DNA of 64,000 nt, taken from positions 46,212 through 110,211 of IMG/VR virus record IMGVR_UViG_3300049629_001818; one strand, given 5' to 3'. Of the stretch, positions 26,196 to 34,958 are shown piece by piece (the first letter of the stretch is position 1; each line of letters opens with the position of its first letter). The notes beneath the pieces were generated by a model that ran no database searches, was not told where the DNA came from, and saw only the letters and a list, made by a program, of their open reading frames with translations. Position numbers and translations under genes: made by a program. This stretch comes from a virus.

Positions 26196-27599
26196 ATGAA
26201 TCATGTTATAAATTGGCAACTTTTTTTAGAAGCTATCAGAAATCCAGAAGATAGTGTAGATCTATTTAAGATAACTAGCTTGATAGAACCAGACAAACCC
26301 TTTAATGCCTACTCAGTGATGAAGGGCAAAAACGAAAGGACTTGTATTAATTTTCATATTTCTCAAATACTAAATCGTCTGAAAACTGGTAGGATTCCTG
26401 AACCTGTTTCTGATTATGAACCAGGTGCAGATGAACTTTATTTTTATCAATATGTTCTTGAGTGGCTTGAAAAAACTGGATCTGCTTCTCTAAGTGAAGA
26501 TGTGTTGGCTAGAAACTTTCGTGTAGAAAAAATAAATCGTAAAAGAGATCTAAAAACAAATGAATTTGATACGGAATATACGGATGAAAAAATCACTAGA
26601 TTAGAAGCAAACGATTTGAAAAGACAGGAGTTGAAATCAGATCCAGACGCCTTCAGAGCTAAAGTTCCTTTTTCCGGAAATACAACAAGTTCTTTGAAAA
26701 ACCCACCAAAACCAAAAATAAGTGATACTGAGAAGTGGCAAAAACAAAGAAAACCTAGAAGTTTTAAACTTAGTACACAGGGTCTTGAAAAACTCTACAA
26801 TTTTTTTGATCGATCATACATCAGTTTTTACAAAGCCGACGAGGTTTATGGTGACAGAGAAGATCAAATTGCTTACTGGTCAGCTATTTATTCAGATCTA
26901 TTGGATATACTTAAATCTGGTCGATGGATTTGGGAGATTTCAGGTCAAAAACAAGTAATAACCGATAAAGATAATAGAGATTATGGTCTAGGTCTTAAAA
27001 TAACTCCACCAGAAGCAGCTAGACAACTCACAGAACTAGAATTTGATAATACTAGAAGAGAAATGGATAAAAGAAACAGGTGGATAGAATATGGCACTAG
27101 TGAATTCTTACAAGATATAAAATCTCGTTCACAGAAAAATGTTGAGGGAAGACAAGTTGAAATTTTAGCAGACGGCACAATTCGTGTACCAGTGAAGGGT
27201 TCTCAAGACGGTGATGATAAACATAGATTATTTTTCACTGATGATAGAGATAAACTCGCCAAGATATTCAGTATTCGCAAAACAAATATGAGAGGTGGTT
27301 ACTTCATATCCTACATCGGTAGAGAGCGTGAAGTTTTTGATAGTAAATCTATACAAGATATACTTAATTTTGTGGATTCTGATAGGAAACAAATAACACT
27401 TCCCAAAATAGGCTTCACTATTAAAAAAGAACCACGTTTTCCCTACCGAACTATACCTTCTGATAAAGCTGAGCTTCGTGATACTCTATTCAAATATTAT
27501 GACCTTTGGAGAAAAAAAGAAGGTCTTGAACCTTTTGAAAGAACCACGGTAAAGATAGATTATTCATCAAAATCTGAAGAACCTAATGAGTTGGACTAA
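26196..27599 (+). CDS. Hypothetical protein, 467 aa
   Basis: Unrecognised, charged, mostly helical protein. The N terminus MNHVINWQLFLEAIRNPED fits the short N-terminal motif shared by several proteins here. Residues ~150-200 are Lys/Pro-rich and probably flexible. The C-terminal half is alpha/beta (RLFFTDDRDKLAKIFSIRKT). It is preceded by TATATATA and overlaps the next gene by 14 nt. It may be a packaged or head-associated protein, but only context supports that. Confidence 0.7.
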   Translation: MNHVINWQLFLEAIRNPEDSVDLFKITSLIEPDKPFNAYSVMKGKNERTCINFHISQILNRLKTGRIPEPVSDYEPGADELYFYQYVLEWLEKTGSASLSEDVLARNFRVEKINRKRDLKTNEFDTEYTDEKITRLEANDLKRQELKSDPDAFRAKVPFSGNTTSSLKNPPKPKISDTEKWQKQRKPRSFKLSTQGLEKLYNFFDRSYISFYKADEVYGDREDQIAYWSAIYSDLLDILKSGRWIWEISGQKQVITDKDNRDYGLGLKITPPEAARQLTELEFDNTRREMDKRNRWIEYGTSEFLQDIKSRSQKNVEGRQVEILADGTIRVPVKGSQDGDDKHRLFFTDDRDKLAKIFSIRKTNMRGGYFISYIGREREVFDSKSIQDILNFVDSDRKQITLPKIGFTIKKEPRFPYRTIPSDKAELRDTLFKYYDLWRKKEGLEPFERTTVKIDYSSKSEEPNELD

Positions 27600-27840
27600 A
27601 AAAAATGGATATCTTATCAGAAAATTTGAGTTTTCTTCTTATGAAGAAGGTTTGAAATTTGTAAACAAGGTAGCTAAAATAGCAAACGAAGTTAATCATC
27701 ACCCCGATATAATCTTGAAATACAACCGAGTTATTGTGAGAACTACTACACATGACGAGGGTAACACTATTTCAGATAAAGATTATAATCTCACTTCACT
27801 TATTGATAATCTTATTGAAAAGGTCGGTAAGGAAGCGTAA
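27586..27840 (+). CDS. phhB: Pterin-4a-carbinolamine dehydratase-like protein
   Basis: An 84-aa protein with the full PCD/DCoH pattern: FEFSSYEEGLKFVNKV, then IANEVNHHPDI with the His-His-Pro active-site motif, then TTTHDEGN with the second active-site His, and a final LTSLIDNL. In cells it dehydrates 4a-hydroxytetrahydrobiopterin to recycle the pterin cofactor of aromatic amino-acid hydroxylases; some homologues act as dimerisation cofactors. No hydroxylase is visible here, so its substrate in infection is unclear. It overlaps the upstream gene by 14 nt and the convergent gene by 29 nt. Confidence 0.88.
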   Translation: MSWTKKNGYLIRKFEFSSYEEGLKFVNKVAKIANEVNHHPDIILKYNRVIVRTTTHDEGNTISDKDYNLTSLIDNLIEKVGKEA

Positions 27841-29974
27841 TTCGAGTATTCGCGTTATCAGCAAATATCAAGAATCTTGCATCATTTCCAACTTTAGCAA
27901 GTGTTAGAAGTTCTGAGTGATCAGATTCAGATATAACATCAGAGAATAAACGTATATTCGTAAGTTTCATGTCTGAGGCTAATATTTGAGCGCTTTCAGA
28001 TTCTATTTCTATAAATTGACTAGTTAAATCTAGTTCATTAGAGAATAGTTTTTTAAGTGTAATCGAAGGTAAAAATTTAGCTTCATCCTCTACATCAACA
28101 TTTCGTTTGTAGAGATATTGTTGGATTTTTCTCTGGCGCTGATCTATATTTACTAGATAACAATACCAAACATCAGTAGTAATACTAGAAACAGGTAGAG
28201 AATAAGTAGTAGAGTTTAGTGTAACTAGTGCGTTAGAAGAATTTATATCTATTTTTATACCTTCAGACGCAGCACTATTATAATACGTAAATAAGTTGTT
28301 AGACATAGTTCCAGGTATCGCATTGAAATTTAACCAAGCAAAATAAGAAATGTTTTGACCTTTAGTGAACACATTTTGTATATTGTTATAAACAACTGCG
28401 TCACTTCCTCTTACGATACTATTCATTTGATAGTGTGATTTAGAGATAATAAAAGTAGAATTTTCAATCAGTTCTTTTTCAATTCTGGATCTAACTTCAA
28501 GTCTGACTGGATCTTGAGATAAAGTCTTAAACTCTGGGCGATTAGCAGTTGATTTCTTATCTTCTTCGAGTTCTACTCCGAATAACTCTTCAATAGTTGA
28601 GTTTCTAGTGAGTCTTTCAACTTTTTCTTGTAGATCTTGATTGAGTGCCGTAACATTTGCGGCTTGTGAATATTTCTTAAGCATAACTTTCCAATATACA
28701 GCGGCATTATTGATTTGTCTAAATTCACGAACATGTTCAACAATAAACATTTTGTTTATTTGACAAAACCATATAAAATCTTCTTTGGCTGGTCTTTTTT
28801 CAACTCCAAAAAGCTTTTTGAAGTCTTCTTTGATAATGTGAATCTCGAATGAATCAAAAAGTGATAGATCGAACTGATTTATCATCATAGTGTCTTCTGG
28901 GAATTTGTTCTGTTCTACTGAAACTTTGATAAGACCATCACAAACATAGTTATAAAGTTGATACTCGTGAAAGGTGTGGTCGATTCCATTTTTATCAGGA
29001 TCTGTTAAAAAGTAATAGATTTCATGCCCAAAAATTTGATTGGTGTCCGAAGCCATTTTTTGCCAGAAACTTAGGAGTGGATTTAGTTCGTAAGGTTTGT
29101 AAAGTTTCGCCTTGTCTTCATCGGTAAGCTTGTAAAGACCACTCGAACTACATGTTTTATTGAGCATTTCACTCTGAAGTTGGCCGGTCGTTGCTGGTTT
29201 TCCACCAACGAGTTCCAGTTTAAGGCAAGTACAATCTTGTCTTAAGGCTAAAAGATTTGTTTTTTTAGAATCTTCTGTTACATTCTGAAAGTCTCCGATA
29301 AGATTTATATCCCAGACTTTTACCCAGTCTGTTCCGGTATATTCTAAAAGATATTCAACTTGAAAAAAACGAATAGGATTTATTCTAGCTGTTTTTATAT
29401 TTTCTCTAGTTAGTGGTTCCCAGTTGGTAGTTGATTTACCATAATCCTGTGAATATCTCCACTTAACAGAAAGGTTATCACTATCACCAGAAGTTATAGT
29501 TTCAAAATGATCGAGTTTGAATACCTTATAAATATAGGGTGGTTTGATAATAACAGTATTATTTGAACTATTTAGAAAAGCCTCTGAATCATCTGATATA
29601 AGATTCCTCTCTATACTAAACTTGATATTGAAACTCTCTAAGTAGAGTAGATAGGCCTCAGACTCACCAGTTCTAGTGAACTTAACTTGAAAATTGAGTG
29701 TATCTTTCGAATCCCAAGATGGGAAGTTAGTTGGTTTTTTCTTAAGCTCTAGCCAAGACGACCAATTCGATCCGTCAGGAGATATGCGATACTCGGTCTG
29801 GAAATACCTATATTCTGAGCTCGATCCACTAATATAGGTAAATTGAGCTATTTTTTCAACATCGTAAAGATTATTAATCGTAAAGGTTAGAGATTGTGTA
29901 GCAGAAAAAGTCCACACACTAGCTGTAAAAACGGTTAGATAACCCGTGGTGTAGTCGTAAGTTGTATTAAACAC
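27812..29974 (-). CDS. Large virion protein with LamG-like C-terminal domain (720 aa)
   Basis: A 720-aa structural-type protein. The N-terminal third is beta-rich with a discoidin-like look (FQTEYRISPDGSNWSSWLEL). The middle holds helices (IEELFGVELEEDKKS). Residues ~535-715 resemble a LamG/ConA sandwich (ISYFAWLNFNAIPG, WYCYLVNIDQRQRKI, LTNIRLFSDVISESDHSELL). The frame opens at GTG 29974, with TATATA only 4 nt upstream. Inferred tail or baseplate component. The 3' end overlaps the convergent PCD gene. Confidence 0.65.
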   Translation of the reverse strand: MFNTTYDYTTGYLTVFTASVWTFSATQSLTFTINNLYDVEKIAQFTYISGSSSEYRYFQTEYRISPDGSNWSSWLELKKKPTNFPSWDSKDTLNFQVKFTRTGESEAYLLYLESFNIKFSIERNLISDDSEAFLNSSNNTVIIKPPYIYKVFKLDHFETITSGDSDNLSVKWRYSQDYGKSTTNWEPLTRENIKTARINPIRFFQVEYLLEYTGTDWVKVWDINLIGDFQNVTEDSKKTNLLALRQDCTCLKLELVGGKPATTGQLQSEMLNKTCSSSGLYKLTDEDKAKLYKPYELNPLLSFWQKMASDTNQIFGHEIYYFLTDPDKNGIDHTFHEYQLYNYVCDGLIKVSVEQNKFPEDTMMINQFDLSLFDSFEIHIIKEDFKKLFGVEKRPAKEDFIWFCQINKMFIVEHVREFRQINNAAVYWKVMLKKYSQAANVTALNQDLQEKVERLTRNSTIEELFGVELEEDKKSTANRPEFKTLSQDPVRLEVRSRIEKELIENSTFIISKSHYQMNSIVRGSDAVVYNNIQNVFTKGQNISYFAWLNFNAIPGTMSNNLFTYYNSAASEGIKIDINSSNALVTLNSTTYSLPVSSITTDVWYCYLVNIDQRQRKIQQYLYKRNVDVEDEAKFLPSITLKKLFSNELDLTSQFIEIESESAQILASDMKLTNIRLFSDVISESDHSELLTLAKVGNDARFLIFADNANTRITLPYRPFQ

Positions 29975-29978
29975 GATT

Positions 29979-29984
29979 TATATA
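29979..29984 (-). promoter_or_regulatory. TATATA late-type promoter candidate
   Basis: Lies 4 nt before the minus-strand GTG ending at 29974. Confidence 0.5.
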
Positions 29985-29998
29985 TTAAATCTTAAAAG

Positions 29999-30032
29999 TT
30001 TGAACCGATTTCATTTTTTTTTATTATCTTTG
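29999..30032 (+). promoter_or_regulatory. Bacteroidetes-type promoter before the peptidase
   Basis: TTTG at 29999-30002, 22 nt, then TATCTTTG at 30025-30032. The ATG at 30040 follows after 7 nt, which would leave almost no leader. The spacing is 2 nt longer than in the other two good examples. Confidence 0.6.
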
Positions 30033-30039
30033 TGTGATT

Positions 30040-31128
30040 ATGAATATACGAGACATTTTTATAGAACTTACCAGAGAAACTTACCCACACGGATACGAGT
30101 CAGAACTTATCAAATTCCTACCAAAATCAGCCGTAAGAGACGAGATGGGAAACTACTCCCTTGAAATAGGTGAGAGAAACACCTATGCATTCACTTCACA
30201 CCTAGACACTGCCGGCCGTGATAAAGTTTATGTTGAACACGTATTTGAAGGAAATCTCGTTAAAACATCCGGTAAATCAATACTCGGAGCAGACGATAAA
30301 GCCGGTATGTCTCTAATGCTCTGGTTAATAGATAGAGGTTTTCCGGGTAATTACTATTTCTTTGTTGGAGAAGAGGTTGGATGTAAAGGTTCACGATATT
30401 TTTCCCAAAAACATATCCATTCACCAAATGAAAATCTTTCTAAAATAATTTCTCTCGATAGACGAGGAACATCCTCTGTTATTACTCACCAAACAAGACA
30501 AAGAACAGCAAGTGATATTTTTTCTCAAACACTATGTGATGAACTCAATAAAAATGGTCTAAATTATAGAATTGATACGAACGGATTTTCTACTGATTCA
30601 CTACAATTTGCATCAATCTATCCAGAGTGTACAAACCTTTCAGTTGGTTATCAAAACGAACACACTACTTCTGAATATCAAGATTTAGCTCACTTAGAAA
30701 ATCTAGCATACGCTTTGTCACGTATTGACTTTAATCTACTACCAGTAGATAGAGATCCGAAAAAATATGATTATCTTCCCTACACCTACACAGGGTACAA
30801 CAACTATTCATATTCACCACCTCTTCTACCACCAAAAAAAGAACTGGTAGAAAGTAAATATTTTTGGGATAAGAAGTTTCGTCGTGATATTCGAGTCGAT
30901 AAATATTTGAGCTCAGGAAAAATACAATCGATAAAACTTTGCCGAGAAAGATTGTCATTAGAGAAGGAACTTATCAAAAAATTTTTGGGTGATATAGAAG
31001 TTGAATATACAGAAATGAAATGGGATGGATTGAACTTAGTTCTCAAATCTTACGATGAAATCTCTCAACAGATTGATAGAACTGAACTTTCTGAGTTCAT
31101 ACCCGATCTAAATTTTTACTTAAACTAA
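30040..31128 (+). CDS. M20/M28-like zinc aminopeptidase
   Basis: A 362-aa metallopeptidase counted from ATG 30040; a GTG two codons earlier is less likely. Di-zinc ligands of the M20/M28/M42 clan are visible: SHLDTA (His54, Asp56), GADDKAG (Asp85), GEEVGCKGS (catalytic Glu111 and ligand Glu112), SLDRRG (Asp140) and the late YQNEHTTSEYQD (His208). These enzymes trim N-terminal residues or split small peptides in the cytosol. The last ~130 residues are outside the usual core and unassigned. It has a host-type promoter, so early expression is inferred. It may recycle host peptides or process phage proteins. Confidence 0.85.
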   Translation: MNIRDIFIELTRETYPHGYESELIKFLPKSAVRDEMGNYSLEIGERNTYAFTSHLDTAGRDKVYVEHVFEGNLVKTSGKSILGADDKAGMSLMLWLIDRGFPGNYYFFVGEEVGCKGSRYFSQKHIHSPNENLSKIISLDRRGTSSVITHQTRQRTASDIFSQTLCDELNKNGLNYRIDTNGFSTDSLQFASIYPECTNLSVGYQNEHTTSEYQDLAHLENLAYALSRIDFNLLPVDRDPKKYDYLPYTYTGYNNYSYSPPLLPPKKELVESKYFWDKKFRRDIRVDKYLSSGKIQSIKLCRERLSLEKELIKKFLGDIEVEYTEMKWDGLNLVLKSYDEISQQIDRTELSEFIPDLNFYLN

Positions 31129-31153
31129 ATTGTAACTGGTTGTAGCCATAATT

Positions 31154-31160
31154 TATATAT
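31154..31160 (+). promoter_or_regulatory. TATATAT directly abutting a start codon
   Basis: TATATAT runs straight into ATG 31161 with no spacer. If it is a promoter, the transcript must be leaderless or use the next in-frame ATG at 31167. Confidence 0.5.
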
Positions 31161-32090
31161 ATGGCTATGGAAGGTGGTATAAAGATTTATATCAATAAAA
31201 AGTTTAAGAATGTTTTAGTTCGTATTGAAGTTAGTGATACGAGTTTAGAGGTTAAAAACATCAATCGAGACGATATGTATAATCGTTCGTTTTCTGATGT
31301 CACAGCTCTAAATTTTATCAACGCAATAAACAATCCACTAGGAGATTGGGGATTCTCCGAGCCTTTGGAATATGTTATTATTGAAGAAGATGGTTCTATA
31401 CAAAGGTTTTCAGGTCAAGATTTAGTCAATCTACCCTATATTTTGAGAGCGGGATTTCCGGACGAACTAAAAATGAAATCGAATTCTCTAATACGTGAAG
31501 CTAATTTTCTACCACCCAATATTCTCACTCCAACAAAAAAATTGAATTCAAATAGGATTGATGGTATAAAACAACTCAATTGGTCCTCCTTATCTACTCC
31601 TACTTTTACTACTATAAAGCAAAATAGAAATGAACCACTCAGAATCGATTCTTATTTTGGTGTTAAAAATATCACATCAAACACTATTTATAGGCACTCG
31701 GGTGAGTATAGTCCTATATTTCATACGATTGAACTTTTTGACAATAAAAACTACAGATTTCTACCAGAACTTACTAATTTCGGCAAAACAAGACAAACTA
31801 TAATATCAAAAGTAAACCGAAGATCGAACCTATTAAAACTTAGAAATAATCCGAGTTATCGTTCAATATATCCATCACTTGATGAGTTTGGTTATACTAC
31901 ATGGGATTTTAATATTTTCAAATCAACCTGGGATAAAAAGTTTTGGGTTGAAACTTATCCTAACCAGGATACCGTGATAGGATCACAGGTTCCGGTGGTA
32001 GCACCTAGTCCAGTAGTAAGAACTACAACTCAACCACCGGTTAGACCCGAAGATTGTCCTTTTGATTGTTTCACTTATATTATTTCTTAG
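31161..32090 (+). CDS. Virion-type hypothetical protein, 309 aa
   Basis: Unrecognised protein. An N-terminal alpha/beta region (IKIYINKKFKNVLVRIEVSD) is followed by a basic, Asn/Tyr-rich middle with many Arg/Asn residues. A Pro-Thr-Val linker (PSPVVRTTTQPPVRP) leads to a terminal PEDCPFDCFTYIIS. The Cys pair and Thr linker resemble the neighbouring Cys-rich surface proteins, so it is probably structural. The start could be ATG 31161 or 31167. Confidence 0.65.
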   Translation: MAMEGGIKIYINKKFKNVLVRIEVSDTSLEVKNINRDDMYNRSFSDVTALNFINAINNPLGDWGFSEPLEYVIIEEDGSIQRFSGQDLVNLPYILRAGFPDELKMKSNSLIREANFLPPNILTPTKKLNSNRIDGIKQLNWSSLSTPTFTTIKQNRNEPLRIDSYFGVKNITSNTIYRHSGEYSPIFHTIELFDNKNYRFLPELTNFGKTRQTIISKVNRRSNLLKLRNNPSYRSIYPSLDEFGYTTWDFNIFKSTWDKKFWVETYPNQDTVIGSQVPVVAPSPVVRTTTQPPVRPEDCPFDCFTYIIS

Positions 32091-32111
32091 TTTCTGGTAA
32101 TCAAGAAAAAA

Positions 32112-32119
32112 TATATATA
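32112..32119 (+). promoter_or_regulatory. TATATATA late-type promoter candidate
   Basis: Lies 19 nt before ATG 32139, with a nearly pure-A leader. Long-spacing class. Confidence 0.55.
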
Positions 32120-32138
32120 AAGAAAAAAAAAAAATTAA

Positions 32139-34217
32139 ATGGCTTTAGTTCTTCAGTGTGATAATTATAACGTAACACTATATAGGGATAGTATCGATAC
32201 TTCAACAAGTATTCTAACAACATATCCTACGTCAACCTATAAATACTATCTTCAATATACTAACTGTTGTGGTGGGAGTAATACCACAATAAGATTAGAT
32301 GGGGCACCAGGATGGGATCCAGGAACGGATCCTATCTATACATTTTCAAACTTACCTTCTTATGGTTTTGAACCTGTTGTTTATGTTCAAAGAATTTCAG
32401 ATGGACAAATTTTTATAGTGCTCGATTACACACCTGGTGATGACGGATGGCTAACGGTTACAAAAGGATCGCAAGCTTTCCCATCGTGTTCTACTACAAC
32501 AACCTCAACTACTACTGGAACTCCCACTACAACTAAAAATCCAATAAACGTTATATTCAACTCATGTTGTGATAATTCTGCTACCTTTTCTTCACTACTA
32601 ACTCAATATTGGGGAAATCAAAAAGTTATTTGCTTGAAAGATCCAATACAAAATGTATATTTAATTTCTGGAACTGGTTCCCAGTTGATTAATTCTGGTT
32701 CATGGTCAAATTACTTTCTTAGTGAGACCGTAACAAATCCTGGACCTAGTTGTAGTTGTGACTGCGCTACTCAATCGATCGGTTGTACTCGAATTAGAGT
32801 AACTTCCACCGAACAAAATGTATTTAGATATCTTGAATGTAGTAGTGGTTTTCTAATAGATCAAATGCTTGTTCCAACAAACTTTTTGGTAAATGAACAA
32901 GCAACACTTATCGCAATGCCAAGTACATGTTCAGTTGGTATTACTACTGCCACGGCAACAGTAAATTTTAACATTTCTCAAGGAACATTAGTCAATAATT
33001 TTGTTGGTGGTTCAGCTTCATCTATTCTTTACACCGGACCATTTGGTAATTTCATGTCTTCAACTAATTCTATCTATACAGCCGGAACTGCAGGCGTTTA
33101 CTATATTCAGAGTGAAATCGAAAGTTCCTATATAGCTGCTGGAAATGCTACAAATTCTTTGATTGCTAAACTCCAAAAAAATAGTGGAGGTGTTGTTTCT
33201 TTACTTGATTCATCATCTTGGACTTTGTATTATAATGATGCTCAAAATTACACAGGAACTATGAGTATTCAACTTGGGTTTTCGACCTATTCACTTCTCC
33301 AAGGCGATAAGGTTTATGTTGAGATATCCAAAAACAGCAATCTAATAGCAGCCACCTATTCATCATCGGTATGTCAATCAGGTCAGGTTTTAACAGTATA
33401 TGCAACTAGTAGTGGTGGATCTCCGGAAAATAATACCTCTTTCGATATAAGTTATAATATTGGAGATCCAATCACAGAAATTTATTCACAGAGATATAGA
33501 CTCAAATTTGGCCATCCACCAGCACAGACTAATTGGTCTGGATCTACCTACTCATTTCCATCTTCGGGTGGTTATACGTTTAGTTGGAATATTTCTGGTT
33601 CCTTCAGTATAACCTCAAGTAGTGGGGTCGATCAATTCACTATACAAGTAATTCCACTTTCAAACAGAAACTTCTTCTATGGATACCAAGAAAAAACTTT
33701 TGACACAAATGTTTCTAACCAGTCTTTCAATTTTACAGAATCGAACTATAGTCAAACTTTGAATCAAGGTGAGGTTGGCGACTTACTTATGGTTGTTCGA
33801 CTTCAAGCAACAAGTTTACCGAATGCAACTTTAAACTTAAATCTAACAATAGATAATGGATCGGTATTTAGTATAAGTAGCACACCAAGATGGGCATCTG
33901 AGGTAAGAAATCTTACCTATTTTGAAGTTCTCTTGAGTCCAACTTTCAGTAGCCAATCAACAGCTTGGGGGTATGATTTTTGTGCTAGAACACCACTTCA
34001 GAACCAACCACCTATCCAAAGAATTTCGGGTTCTTATACCTATTCGGTGTGTTCAACACCGGGAAGTATTTACTTTCCTGCATGTTCTCCTGCACTTTCT
34101 TATACTTGTGGGACTTATACAAGAAGTTTTGTTGAAATAAGCGGAACTCAATGTCTTTGGCCGACTACTACTTCTACTACTACTCTATCTGGCGGTGGTG
34201 GAGGAGGTAGTCTATAG
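32139..34217 (+). CDS. Cys-rich virion surface protein with C1q-like domain (692 aa)
   Basis: A 692-aa modular surface protein. The N-terminal domain (1-115) is beta-rich and followed by a Thr/Ser tract (~116-134). A Cys unit like those of the 19958 protein follows (GCTRIRVTSTEQNVFRYLEC). Residues ~288-400 resemble a C1q/TNF-like jelly roll (AGTAGVYYIQSEIES, NSLIAKLQKNSGGVVSL). The tail has another Thr tract and ends in a Gly run (SGGGGGGSL). Inferred fibre or decoration protein. Cys-rich units shared with 19958 suggest duplication or a shared assembly partner. Confidence 0.7.
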   Translation: MALVLQCDNYNVTLYRDSIDTSTSILTTYPTSTYKYYLQYTNCCGGSNTTIRLDGAPGWDPGTDPIYTFSNLPSYGFEPVVYVQRISDGQIFIVLDYTPGDDGWLTVTKGSQAFPSCSTTTTSTTTGTPTTTKNPINVIFNSCCDNSATFSSLLTQYWGNQKVICLKDPIQNVYLISGTGSQLINSGSWSNYFLSETVTNPGPSCSCDCATQSIGCTRIRVTSTEQNVFRYLECSSGFLIDQMLVPTNFLVNEQATLIAMPSTCSVGITTATATVNFNISQGTLVNNFVGGSASSILYTGPFGNFMSSTNSIYTAGTAGVYYIQSEIESSYIAAGNATNSLIAKLQKNSGGVVSLLDSSSWTLYYNDAQNYTGTMSIQLGFSTYSLLQGDKVYVEISKNSNLIAATYSSSVCQSGQVLTVYATSSGGSPENNTSFDISYNIGDPITEIYSQRYRLKFGHPPAQTNWSGSTYSFPSSGGYTFSWNISGSFSITSSSGVDQFTIQVIPLSNRNFFYGYQEKTFDTNVSNQSFNFTESNYSQTLNQGEVGDLLMVVRLQATSLPNATLNLNLTIDNGSVFSISSTPRWASEVRNLTYFEVLLSPTFSSQSTAWGYDFCARTPLQNQPPIQRISGSYTYSVCSTPGSIYFPACSPALSYTCGTYTRSFVEISGTQCLWPTTTSTTTLSGGGGGGSL

Positions 34218-34233
34218 AAAATCTTAATTCCCG

Positions 34234-34920
34234 ATGGGAAAAGATTTCTATTATAGTGAGGATTGTAGTTTTTTTTACCAAATTGGTAGTATAAAAACAA
34301 ATAAACCTTGGTTAAGACCGAGTTTTGGCTCTGTTAAAAATTTTTTATCTAATTCTTCTGTAAAATCTATTTTAGATAAATATGAACTCTGTTATCTTTA
34401 TGGAAGTTTCATTTGGAAGGATATTCCAACATGGGATTTAGATCTTGGACTAAAAAGAAATATTTCAAATATAGATTGGAATGATGTTGAGAACGACTTC
34501 AATAAATTGAATTATATTTCACTTACAGAATATTCACTTCTACTTGATTTAAGCCTTAGAGAGGATGAATATCAAATGCCAACAAGAAAAGAATTAGAAG
34601 TTTTCAATTCAAGTAGAGAAATTGACCAGTGGTTCTACCTCAAACCAGATAATAAAGTTATTAAAATTAGTTACTATCATAAAAAATCTTGTGATGATGA
34701 AATAATTTTTGATTTTAGAAAGTCTAGTCATATGTTTCATCTTACAACCTCACTTACAAATAATCACCTTGTTTTACTTGATTATTCAAATCTACAACAT
34801 CCAGATAAAGTCATAAGAAGAATTTTGAACGCAAAGAAAGAGTTCATCAAACCGAAATTGGATATTTCTACTTTTTTAGGCTTATCAGAGAGCGAATTCG
34901 AAGATATAAAAAATTATTAA
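34234..34920 (+). CDS. Pol-beta-fold nucleotidyltransferase-like protein
   Basis: A 228-aa protein with a minimal nucleotidyltransferase signature: YGSF (Gly57-Ser58), then TWDLDLGL with Asp68 and Asp70 in DxD, then LLLDLSL with Asp105 as the likely third metal ligand. The family includes MNT-type AMP transferases, CCA-adding enzymes and antibiotic adenylyltransferases. The substrate cannot be told. The rest of the protein is helical and unassigned. It lies 16 nt after a virion gene with no TATATA of its own, so it is probably co-transcribed late. Confidence 0.65.
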   Translation: MGKDFYYSEDCSFFYQIGSIKTNKPWLRPSFGSVKNFLSNSSVKSILDKYELCYLYGSFIWKDIPTWDLDLGLKRNISNIDWNDVENDFNKLNYISLTEYSLLLDLSLREDEYQMPTRKELEVFNSSREIDQWFYLKPDNKVIKISYYHKKSCDDEIIFDFRKSSHMFHLTTSLTNNHLVLLDYSNLQHPDKVIRRILNAKKEFIKPKLDISTFLGLSESEFEDIKNY

Positions 34921-34946
34921 ATTTCTTAAAGATCTAAAAATTCTAA

Positions 34947-34952
34947 TATATA
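34947..34952 (+). promoter_or_regulatory. TATATA late-type promoter candidate
   Basis: Lies 6 nt before ATG 34959 of the 1495-aa protein. Confidence 0.55.
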
Positions 34953-34958
34953 GATTAA

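Noticed and set aside
30034-31128. GTG start at 30034 for the M20/M28-like peptidase
   Set aside because: ATG 30040 is two codons downstream and is the more usual start; GTG would lie just after the -7 element.
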